NCBI GenBank assembly: GCA_020445165.1
Contig: JAGRHE010000148.1
Coordinates: forward strand, 1-7,234
Source of the DNA: Gammaproteobacteria bacterium
GTDB lineage: Bacteria; Pseudomonadota; Gammaproteobacteria; Chromatiales; Sedimenticolaceae
Direction of reading: 5' to 3'
Length of the DNA: 7,234 bases
Made by a program: the position numbers and the translations under genes. This document shows, in pieces, positions 1 to 5,188 of this stretch (the stretch's first letter is position 1; every line of letters starts with the position of its first letter). A model generated the notes under the pieces. The model was not told the DNA's origin, searched no databases, and saw only the letters and a program-made list of their open reading frames with translations.

Positions 1-960
1 TTCACCGACACCGCGACCATTGCGGCGAAGACCGGCCTGGAGCCGCGCGCGGTGCGCCGCCTGCTGCTGAGTGCACGCGAGAAGCTGTTTGCACAGCGCG
101 AGCAACGCGTCCGGCCGGGACGCGACGAAAAGATCCTCACCAGCTGGAACGCGCTGATGATCCGCGGCATGGCCAGGGCCGGGCGCCTGCTCGACCGGAC
201 CGACTGGCTGGACTCCGCCCATCGCGCGCTCGAGCACCTGCAACGGCTGCACTGGCGGGACGGCCGGCTGCTGGCGACCAGCCGCGACGGCATGGCCCGC
301 CTGGACGCCTATCTCGACGATCATGTCTACCTGATCGATGCCATCCTGGAACTGCTGCAGGCGCATTGGGACAGTGAGCTGTACGCCTTCGCCGCCACCC
401 TTGCCGATCGCGTGCTGGACGGCTTCGAAGACCGCGAGGCGGGTGGCTTCTTTTTCACCGCCAGTGATCACGAGGCACTGCTGCACCGGCCGCGGCCGCT
501 GGCCGACGACGCCCTGCCGAGCGGCAACGGCGTCGCCATCGAGGTGTTGCAGCGGCTGTCACAGCTGGGCGGCGACCTGCGCTACCAGGACGCCGCGACG
601 CGCGCGCTGCGTGCGGCACAAACGGCACTGCAACGGGCGCCGTATGCACATGTCGGCATGCTCGAGGGCCTGCGCCTGTGGCTGCAGCCACCGACCCAGG
701 TCGTCATCCGAGGCGATGATGCCGCCGGCAGTGACTGGCGCGAAGCGCTCGACCAGGGACTCGGCCCCTACGACAGTGTCTACCGCATCACGAGCGATAC
801 ACCACGACTGCCGCCGGCACTGGCCGCGATGCAGGCTGCTGAAGCGTCGACACCGACGTCGACACTGGCGTCGACACTGGCCTTCGTCTGCCGCGGCCAT
901 GCATGCGCACCGCCGGCCGATAACGCGGATGCACTGAAATTTCTACTCAGCCGGGAATAA
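1..960 (+). CDS. DUF255/YyaL-type thioredoxin-domain protein, C-terminal part (5' truncated by window)
   Basis: The reading frame is open from base 1 to the TAA at 958-960, so about 319 C-terminal residues are visible and the gene begins outside the window. The stretch RPGRDEKILTSWNALMIRGM (encoded from about base 112) matches the characteristic 'P..D.K.L.SWN.LMI' segment at the start of the alpha-helical, six-hairpin-glycosidase-like C-terminal half of the YyaL / spermatogenesis-associated protein 20 family. Further family-like segments are GGFFFTASDHEALLHRP, DDALPSGNGVA and the closing CRGHACAPPADN. Full-length members are roughly 650-700 residues with an N-terminal thioredoxin-like DUF255 domain, which would lie upstream of this window. 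The biochemical role of the family is not settled, so none is assigned. A GTG at 52 could be taken for a start, but the family alignment continues upstream of it. The gene ends 27 bases before the sigma factor gene and may be cotranscribed with it. Confidence 0.85.
   Translation, partial: FTDTATIAAKTGLEPRAVRRLLLSAREKLFAQREQRVRPGRDEKILTSWNALMIRGMARAGRLLDRTDWLDSAHRALEHLQRLHWRDGRLLATSRDGMARLDAYLDDHVYLIDAILELLQAHWDSELYAFAATLADRVLDGFEDREAGGFFFTASDHEALLHRPRPLADDALPSGNGVAIEVLQRLSQLGGDLRYQDAATRALRAAQTALQRAPYAHVGMLEGLRLWLQPPTQVVIRGDDAAGSDWREALDQGLGPYDSVYRITSDTPRLPPALAAMQAAEASTPTSTLASTLAFVCRGHACAPPADNADALKFLLSRE
845..880 (+). repeat. 12-bp tandem repeat, three copies, inside the YyaL-type gene
   Basis: Three head-to-tail 12-base units lie at 845-856, 857-868 and 869-880. 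The second and third are identical (CGTCGACACTGG); the first differs at its last three bases (CGTCGACACCGA). The period is a multiple of three, so copy number can change without breaking the frame. The units encode a Ser/Thr-rich STPT-STLA-STLA-like stretch just before the C-terminal CRGHACAPP motif, probably a surface loop. Confidence 0.8.
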
Positions 961-979
961 GTCCCAACAGCCCACGTCT
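954..979 (+). promoter_or_regulatory. Candidate ECF-type promoter for the sigma/anti-sigma/DsrE cassette
   Basis: GGAAT at 954-958 and CGTCT at 975-979 are separated by 16 bases. This resembles the general ECF layout of a GGAAC/T-like -35 element, a 16-17 base spacer and a CGTC-like -10 element. ECF sigma factors often autoregulate, which makes the position directly before the sigma gene plausible. A start site 6-9 bases past the -10 would fall at about 985-988, on or next to the ATG at 988. This is a pattern match by eye only; such short motifs also occur by chance. Confidence 0.3.
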
Positions 980-987
980 CACAGGGC

Positions 988-1545
988 ATGAGCGACAACA
1001 GCCTGTTTCACAATCTCGGCCGCAAGCGCCGGCTGCACAAGCAGATCTGCGCCCAGCGTGCCCGCCTGTACCGGATTGCCTGGTCCTGGTGCCATGACGG
1101 CGACAATGCCGACGACCTGGTCCAGGAAACCCTGGCCCGGGCGTTGAGCAAGATAGACACGCTGCGCGAAGAGAGCCGGCTGCAGGTCTGGCTGACCCAG
1201 ATCCTGGCCAACCTGTTTCGCGACCAGTTCCGCCGCATCAGCCCCGACACCGGCCTCGAGAGCGATGTGCTGTGCGGCGCTGACGACCCGGAACAGAACA
1301 CGAACCAGATGCAGCTGGTGGCACGCACGCGCGAAGCCATCGCACGGCTCGGCGACGATCAGCGCCAGGTGTTGACCCTGGTCGACATCGCCGGCTTCAG
1401 TTACGCCGACACCGCATCGATCCTCGATGTGCCGGTCGGTACCGTCATGAGCCGTTTGTCGCGTGCGCGTGGGCGCATGCGCGACCTGCTCGAACAGCAA
1501 GGCATAGGACATGCCGATGTCATACCGCTGAGGAAACCGCAATGA
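988..1545 (+). CDS. ECF-type RNA polymerase sigma-70 family factor (cassette with DsrE-domain anti-sigma)
   Basis: This 185-residue protein has the two-domain ECF layout. Sigma region 2 spans about residues 22-84, with the hallmark DNADDLVQETLARAL around 38-53 and the promoter-melting/-10 helix VWLTQILANLFRDQFRR at 67-83. Region 4 spans about 112-168, with helix-turn-helix FSYADTASILDVPVGTVMSR at 137-156 followed by a basic helix. It should direct RNA polymerase to a small regulon when released from its anti-sigma factor at the membrane. ATG 988 is the first possible start after an in-frame TAA at 958. The only SD-like bases (AGGG, 983-986) are one base from the ATG, too close for normal use, so a leaderless mRNA is possible. 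The stop overlaps the start of the anti-sigma gene (ATGA), which indicates translational coupling. The regulon is unknown. Identification as an ECF sigma factor is firm; subgroup is not assigned. Confidence 0.93.
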   Translation: MSDNSLFHNLGRKRRLHKQICAQRARLYRIAWSWCHDGDNADDLVQETLARALSKIDTLREESRLQVWLTQILANLFRDQFRRISPDTGLESDVLCGADDPEQNTNQMQLVARTREAIARLGDDQRQVLTLVDIAGFSYADTASILDVPVGTVMSRLSRARGRMRDLLEQQGIGHADVIPLRKPQ

Positions 1546-2276
1546 ACACGACTGATGAACTCGACATCCATGCCTACGTCGACGGCGAACTCGACGACAC
1601 CCGGCAGGCGGAATTTCTCGAGGCGATGCGCAACGATCCGGAACTTGCCCGGCGGGTGTGTGAACTGGGCCAGCTTAAGGCGCAACTGCGCCTGGCCTAT
1701 GCCGATCCGCCGGCCCCACGTGCGCGCATCGTACATGGCGGCGGCAAGCCGCAGATGGCCGTGGCCGCCGGAATCGCGCTGCTGGCGGTCGGGGTGCTCG
1801 GCGGCTGGCTGCTGCACTCCGGGGTGACCCGATCGGCCGCAGACGCCAATCGCTTTGCGGTGCTCGATCCGCAGGGACGCGGTCAGGCGCCGGCGGTCGC
1901 GGCGAACGAGGAAACCCGGATCGTGTTCCATCTGACCAATGCGGACCAGGCGGTGGCTGGCGAACTGCTCGACGAGATCGAGCGCATGCTGGTTGCATAC
2001 CGTAGCGACCATCGACCGCTACGGGTCGAGGTGGTCAGCCACAGCGAAGGACTCGGCCTGCTGCGCGAGCGCCTGTCGCAGCACAAGGTCCGTATCCATG
2101 AGCTCGCCCAGCGCTTCGACAACCTGACCTTCGTCGCGTGCAGGAACACGATCGAGCGTCTGCGGGTCGAGAGCGGGATCGAAGTGAAACTGATTCCGGA
2201 CGCCGAAGTGATCGAATCCGGCGTCACCCATGTCGTCAAGCGACAGAAACAGGGGTGGTCGTACATCCGCGTCTGA
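1542..2276 (+). CDS. Membrane anti-sigma factor with periplasmic DsrE-like domain
   Basis: This 244-residue protein appears to have three parts. Residues 8-55 (IHAYVDGELDDTRQAEFLEA and onward) resemble a cytoplasmic anti-sigma domain of the class that binds ECF factors; it lacks the HxxxCxxC zinc motif and has only Cys40. Residues 72-91 form one hydrophobic membrane segment. After a linker, residues 126-244 form a DsrE-like domain that parallels the protein encoded just downstream: RIVFHL at 126-131, SHSEGL at 166-171, FVACRNTI at 197-204, SGV at 226-228 and QGWSYI at 237-242. With the N terminus inside, this domain would face the periplasm. The start ATG (1542) sits 8 bases after GAGG (1530-1533) and overlaps the sigma gene stop by 4 bases. 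The expected role is to hold the sigma factor at the membrane until the periplasmic domain senses its signal. The architecture is seen in the sequence; the sensing role is inference. Confidence 0.85.
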   Translation: MNTTDELDIHAYVDGELDDTRQAEFLEAMRNDPELARRVCELGQLKAQLRLAYADPPAPRARIVHGGGKPQMAVAAGIALLAVGVLGGWLLHSGVTRSAADANRFAVLDPQGRGQAPAVAANEETRIVFHLTNADQAVAGELLDEIERMLVAYRSDHRPLRVEVVSHSEGLGLLRERLSQHKVRIHELAQRFDNLTFVACRNTIERLRVESGIEVKLIPDAEVIESGVTHVVKRQKQGWSYIRV

Positions 2277-2332
2277 CCCCCCATTTTGGTTGGCATACAG
2301 CTGCCGCAGAGCAGCACAGAGGAGTGGAGAGT

Positions 2333-2818
2333 ATGAAGCGCGTTATTCAGACAATCGTTTTGGCAGGCTTGGTTGGCCTGATGGCGTTGACCGGTTCTGC
2401 GTTTGCAGAACCGGGATACACCAAGCAGAAGGTGGTCTATCACATCAACGGTGATGACCCGAAGCAGCAGAAGGCCGCGTTGGGCAATATCCAGAACCAT
2501 ATCAATGCGGTCGGCAAGGAGAACCTGGACCTGCGCGTGGTGATGCATGGCAATGGTCTTTCCATGATTCTGCTGCCCGAGGCACTCGGACATACGAAAG
2601 GGTTCAGCGCCGGCAATGCCACACCGCAGCAGCAGGCGGCCATCGACAACCTGAAGATCCAGGGTGTGAAGTTCGATATCTGCGCCAACACGATCCAGGG
2701 CCGCAACGTGAAGGCAGCAGAAGATCTGTACGACTACAGTGAGTCGGACGTCGTCCCCAGCGGCGTTGCGGAGCTGGCCAAACTTCAGGCCCAGGGCTAC
2801 ACCTACATCAAGCCCTGA
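2333..2818 (+). CDS. Secreted DsrE-family protein
   Basis: The protein has 161 residues from ATG 2333, which follows AGAGGAG (2318-2324) with 8 bases spacing. The frame is open further upstream, but this start gives a signal peptide: MKR, a hydrophobic core at 4-20, and a probable cleavage after Ala-Phe-Ala at 23-25. The mature part (26-161) is a compact DsrE/DsrF-like fold of the COG1416-like sort: KVVYHING at 33-40, LRVVMHGNGL at 67-76, GVKFDICANTI at 111-121, VVPSGV at 140-145 and LQAQGYTYIKP at 151-161. Cys117 is the only cysteine of the mature protein and occupies the position typical of this family. DsrE/TusD proteins with a reactive cysteine carry sulfur in the cytoplasm; a periplasmic member cannot be assumed to do the same. 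It follows the anti-sigma gene by 56 bases and is a paralogue of that protein's C-terminal domain, so it may be its partner, competitor or regulatory target. Confidence 0.88.
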   Translation: MKRVIQTIVLAGLVGLMALTGSAFAEPGYTKQKVVYHINGDDPKQQKAALGNIQNHINAVGKENLDLRVVMHGNGLSMILLPEALGHTKGFSAGNATPQQQAAIDNLKIQGVKFDICANTIQGRNVKAAEDLYDYSESDVVPSGVAELAKLQAQGYTYIKP

Positions 2819-2893
2819 TCGAAACCGGCCGGCGTCGCAGCAGCGCGGCGCCGCCTGGCCCGATCCGGCAGGTAAGCCGGTGACTGGAATGGG

Positions 2894-2929
2894 CGCCCCG
2901 ACAGCGTGAGGCTCTCGGGGCGTTTTTTT
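2894..2929 (+). terminator. Rho-independent terminator after the DsrE gene
   Basis: An 8-bp GC-rich stem, CGCCCCGA (2894-2901) with TCGGGGCG (2915-2922), continues after one C/C mismatch with AGC/GCT around a GTGAG loop and is followed directly by seven T residues (2923-2929). This is a textbook intrinsic terminator. It should end transcripts from the first sigma cassette and separate it from the second sigma/anti-sigma pair, whose start codon lies 73 bases further on. Confidence 0.93.
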
Positions 2930-3002
2930 GCCCATCTCAAGCGCTGCGCTCCAGCCAGAGGCCGGATGTAATATCTTACGGATTCCACCGGTCTTCTCGG
3001 TA

Positions 3003-3506
3003 ATGAGCACACTGCGCAGCGAATTCGACACCCTGGTCCGCGCCCATTCGGCGGAGCTGTTCCGTTACGCCATGGGCCTGTGCCACCACCGCGACACGGC
3101 CGAAGACCTGGTCCAGGAAACCTTTCTGCGCGCGTGGCGGGCGCACACTGACCTGCGTGACGGCAAGGCGCTGCGAGCCTGGCTGTACACTATCCTGCGC
3201 AACGAGCATGCACGCCTGTACGAACGCCAACGGCCGGATGTGCGTGATCCGTTCAGCCTGCCTGAAGTCGCTGTGCGCGGCTACGACACCAGCACCGAGG
3301 CGTTCGCGACCCGACGCGCCCTGGCGCAACTGCACCCCGATTACCGCGACCCCCTTCTTCTGCAGGTGATTGGCGGATTCAGCTGCCGCGACATCGGCAA
3401 GATGTTGGACTTGAAGGCCAACACGGTGCTGACACGACTCTTTCGCGCCCGCAAGGCGCTACGCGAACAGCTCGGCGAATATGCTGGCAGGGAGGCGGCA
3501 CGATGA
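3003..3506 (+). CDS. ECF-type RNA polymerase sigma-70 family factor (paired with DUF3379 anti-sigma)
   Basis: The protein has 167 residues from ATG 3003. Region 2 spans about 8-75, with the hallmark DTAEDLVQETFLRAWRAH at 31-48 and LRAWLYTILRNEHARL at 57-72. Region 4 spans about 100-158, with helix-turn-helix FSCRDIGKMLDLKANTVLTR at 126-145 and a basic recognition helix after it. The frame is open further upstream to a TTG at 2928, but that would start inside the T-run of the terminator and add residues without family character. No convincing SD precedes ATG 3003. The gene overlaps the downstream anti-sigma gene by 4 bases (ATGA), the usual arrangement of an ECF factor with its dedicated membrane inhibitor. 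It differs clearly in sequence from the other sigma factor in this window, so the pairs are not a recent duplication. The regulon cannot be read from this window. Confidence 0.93.
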   Translation: MSTLRSEFDTLVRAHSAELFRYAMGLCHHRDTAEDLVQETFLRAWRAHTDLRDGKALRAWLYTILRNEHARLYERQRPDVRDPFSLPEVAVRGYDTSTEAFATRRALAQLHPDYRDPLLLQVIGGFSCRDIGKMLDLKANTVLTRLFRARKALREQLGEYAGREAAR

Positions 3507-4312
3507 ATTGCCTGGATTTCCGGCGCCGTCTGATGAGCGACCCGTTCGAGCAGGACACGACTCTGGCGGCCCATGAGGACGAATGCGGGGCATGCGCGGC
3601 ATTCGCGCGCGAGCTGCGTGCCGACGAGGTGCGCATGCGCGCCCTGCTCAACGACGTCGCCCCCCCATCCGGCATGGCCGACCGCATCCAACTGGCGGTC
3701 CGCTTCGAACGACGCAGCGCGCAACGCCAGCGCTGGTGGTACGCCGCTGCGGCGGGTGTGCTGATGGCCATCGGCGTCAGCATGGTCTCGCTGTGGACCA
3801 CGTCGGTCGAGCGCGGCGGCCTGGCCCTTGCGCAGTCGGTGATCCACCATATCGAGCACGAGGCCGCGCACCTGAAGGAGACCGGCCGCGAATCGACCGC
3901 GCGTGTCCGCTACGTGTTCGCACGCTTCGGCGCCCAGCTCGCGGAAGACATCGGGCCGGTGCTGTTCGCGGCCGAATGCCTGATGCGTCAAAGCAACGGG
4001 GTGCACCTGGTCTTGCCGGGCAGGCGGGGCCCGATCACAGCCTTCTTCATGCCGGGCGAGATGACCACGGATACCCTGCCGGTCGAGTCGGAACGTTTCA
4101 TCGGGGAAATCGTGCCGACCGCATGGGGCAGCATTGCGGTGGTCGGCGAGAGCGGTGAGGTGCTGGACGGGCTCGGTGAGCGCCTGGCGGCAGCGGTCGA
4201 ATGGCCGGCGGCCGATCCGCGGGTGGCCCGCTTAGAGTTGGCCGGAAGCCACCTGTTCGGACGCGATGTCGTTGGCCGCTCGCACCCCACCACGGGTAAG
4301 CAGGATAGTTGA
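3503..4312 (+). CDS. DUF3379-family membrane anti-sigma factor
   Basis: This 269-residue protein begins MNCLDFRRRLMSDP, typical of DUF3379 proteins encoded directly after ECF sigma genes in gammaproteobacteria. An HxxxCxxC zinc-binding anti-sigma motif is formed by His24, Cys28 and Cys31. One membrane segment lies at about 79-98 (WYAAAAGVLMAIGVSMVSLW). The remaining 170 residues should be periplasmic; they contain FMPGEM near 180 but no domain I can name beyond the family. The protein should sequester the preceding sigma factor and release it on a periplasmic or redox signal; the zinc motif makes thiol redox control possible but does not prove it. The start ATG follows GGGAGG (3490-3495) with 7 bases spacing and overlaps the sigma stop. 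The last 81 bases overlap the convergent zinc-ribbon gene, and the two coding ends share no conserved motif there. Confidence 0.85.
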   Translation: MNCLDFRRRLMSDPFEQDTTLAAHEDECGACAAFARELRADEVRMRALLNDVAPPSGMADRIQLAVRFERRSAQRQRWWYAAAAGVLMAIGVSMVSLWTTSVERGGLALAQSVIHHIEHEAAHLKETGRESTARVRYVFARFGAQLAEDIGPVLFAAECLMRQSNGVHLVLPGRRGPITAFFMPGEMTTDTLPVESERFIGEIVPTAWGSIAVVGESGEVLDGLGERLAAAVEWPAADPRVARLELAGSHLFGRDVVGRSHPTTGKQDS

Positions 4313-4438
4313 GCGGCACTGGCGGCAGCGCAGCAGCTGGCTGCCTCTGAACAGGCGCATCCAGAAACTCCGGTGATAGCGGGTGAGCTCGGTCCCGCCG
4401 CACACGTGACACACGCGTTTTCTTGTTATCCAGGCCAT
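4232..4438 (-). CDS. Small four-cysteine zinc-ribbon protein
   Basis: The protein has 68 residues, starting MAWITRKRVCHVCGG. Two CxxC knuckles, Cys10/Cys13 and Cys38/Cys41, are separated by 24 residues rich in Arg and aromatics (RYHRSFWMRLFRG), the usual shape of a small zinc ribbon. No specific function is recognised; small ribbons of this kind can bind nucleic acid or protein. ATG 4438 shares its A with the moaE stop (TGATG), and GGGAG at 4450-4446 lies 7 bases upstream, so it is translationally coupled to moaE and is the last gene of the molybdenum cofactor operon. A longer frame reaches back to 4477, but it would run into moaE and lacks the coupling signal. The C-terminal 23 or so residues, after the second knuckle, overlap the end of the opposite-strand DUF3379 gene and may be an unconserved tail. 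Confidence 0.72.
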   Translation of the reverse strand: MAWITRKRVCHVCGGTELTRYHRSFWMRLFRGSQLLRCRQCRSTILLTRGGVRAANDIASEQVASGQL

Positions 4439-4926
4439 CAGTCCTCTCCCGACCGCGCATCGCGGTCGTCGATCCATGCTGCAGCAGCGTCGTCGTCGCT
4501 GGCGCGCGCCTCGACCCAGCGCGAACGGCCGTCGCGGGTCTGCTCGCGCTTCCAGAACGGTGCGCGCGTCTTCAGGTAGTCAATAATATACTCGCAAGCG
4601 CGAAATGCCTCCCCCCGGTGCGCGCTGGCGACCGCAACCAGCACGATCGGATCCTGCGGGCGTACCTCGCCGACCCGGTGCACCAGGTGCACCCGATCGA
4701 CCCGCCAGCGCTGCGCGGCCTGGTCGACGATCTCATGCAGGGCCTTTTCGGTCATCCCCGGATAATGCTCAAGGGTCATGGCCGCCACTTGGTCACCCTG
4801 GTTCAGATCACGCATCAGGCCGACAAAGCTCACCACGCCACCGATCGACGGCCCGGCGCCGTACACCGGCGCCAGTTCGGCCAGCGGGTCGAATGCTGTT
4901 TCCTGCACCCGGATCTCTTTATGCAT
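4438..4926 (-). CDS. moaE: Molybdopterin synthase catalytic subunit MoaE
   Basis: MoaE is the large subunit of molybdopterin synthase, which converts cyclic pyranopterin monophosphate to molybdopterin with sulfur from the MoaD C-terminal thiocarboxylate. The 162-residue protein matches E. coli MoaE closely and even keeps its numbering: Arg39 in GLMRDLNQGD, the signature TLEHYPGMTEKAL at 51-63, SAHR at 101-104, and the catalytic pair Lys119/Lys126 in YLKTRAPFWKRE (117-128). I chose ATG 4926 because GGAG (4937-4934) stands 7 bases before it; a GTG at 4947 would add seven residues and overlap moaD by 8 bases. The gene lies 13 bases after the moaD stop and is coupled to the zinc-ribbon gene through TGATG. 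Nothing required for catalysis is missing. Confidence 0.96.
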   Translation of the reverse strand: MHKEIRVQETAFDPLAELAPVYGAGPSIGGVVSFVGLMRDLNQGDQVAAMTLEHYPGMTEKALHEIVDQAAQRWRVDRVHLVHRVGEVRPQDPIVLVAVASAHRGEAFRACEYIIDYLKTRAPFWKREQTRDGRSRWVEARASDDDAAAAWIDDRDARSGED

Positions 4927-4939
4927 CGTCAAACTCCGC

Positions 4940-5188
4940 TCAGCCACCGGTCACGGGTGGGAAGAAACCGACTTCATCGCCGTCGCTGAGTGGACTGTCG
5001 GCGTCGACCATGGCCTGGTTGATCGCGACCAACACACGCTGCTGCGGGGCAAATGCCGTCGCCCAGGGCTCACCGCGTGCGACCAGTTCGGTGCGCAGGG
5101 TGGCCACGTCGGCAGGTACCGCGTCGAGGGTTTCTTCGGCCCGACCGAGACGTTCACGCAGACTGGCGAAGTACAGAATCCGGATCAT
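4940..5188 (-). CDS. moaD: Molybdopterin synthase sulfur-carrier subunit MoaD
   Basis: This 82-residue beta-grasp (ubiquitin-like) protein starts MIRILYFASLRERLG and ends FFPPVTGG. The C-terminal Gly81-Gly82 pair is the site that MoeB adenylates and that then carries the thiocarboxylate donated to MoaE. Length (about 81 residues in E. coli) and both ends fit MoaD well. The start ATG at 5188 overlaps the moeA stop by four bases (ATGA), with only a weak GAG upstream, so translation is probably coupled to moeA. The MoeB-type activating enzyme and the cPMP-forming MoaA/MoaC are not in the window and must be encoded elsewhere. Confidence 0.95.
   Translation of the reverse strand: MIRILYFASLRERLGRAEETLDAVPADVATLRTELVARGEPWATAFAPQQRVLVAINQAMVDADSPLSDGDEVGFFPPVTGG

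Noticed and set aside
979..1542. Long open frame on the minus strand opposite the first sigma factor gene
   Set aside because: It is the antisense shadow of a confidently recognised sigma gene and shows no domain or motif of its own; the same holds for the long minus-strand frames over 1401-3031 and 3341-4006 and the plus-strand frame at 5545-6510 over moeA.
2300..2315. Small stem GCTGC/GCAGC just before the SD of the secreted DsrE gene as an RNA regulator
   Set aside because: Only 5 bp with a 6-base loop and no conserved element recognisable; it leaves the SD at 2318-2324 free.
2138..2332. N-terminal extension of the secreted DsrE protein by 65 residues
   Set aside because: The added part overlaps the anti-sigma gene and would bury a clear signal peptide; ATG 2333 has a well-placed SD.
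2889..2935. Alternative outer pairing ATGGGC/GCCCAT around the terminator, suggesting a bidirectional or switch structure
   Set aside because: It competes with the main stem at base 2894 and would have to loop out the T-run; the simple terminator explains the sequence.
2969..2974. TAATAT as a sigma-70 -10 element for the second sigma gene
   Set aside because: The hexamer is good, but no sequence at 16-18 bases upstream resembles TTGACA, so a promoter call is not supported.
2928..3002. N-terminal extension of the second sigma factor from TTG 2928
   Set aside because: It would start in the terminator T-run, and the 25 added residues lack ECF family character; ATG 3003 gives a normal ECF N terminus.
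4324..4345. Hairpin GGCAGC...GCTGCC with inner CAG/CTG, 11 bases past the DUF3379 stop, as a terminator of the plus-strand operon
   Set aside because: No T-run follows it, and it lies within the zinc-ribbon coding sequence between the cysteine knuckles; GC-rich coding sequence gives such stems by chance.
4438..4947. GTG 4947 as the start of moaE
   Set aside because: It would overlap moaD by 8 bases with no better SD; ATG 4926 has GGAG 7 bases upstream and reproduces the E. coli residue numbering at Arg39, Lys119 and Lys126.
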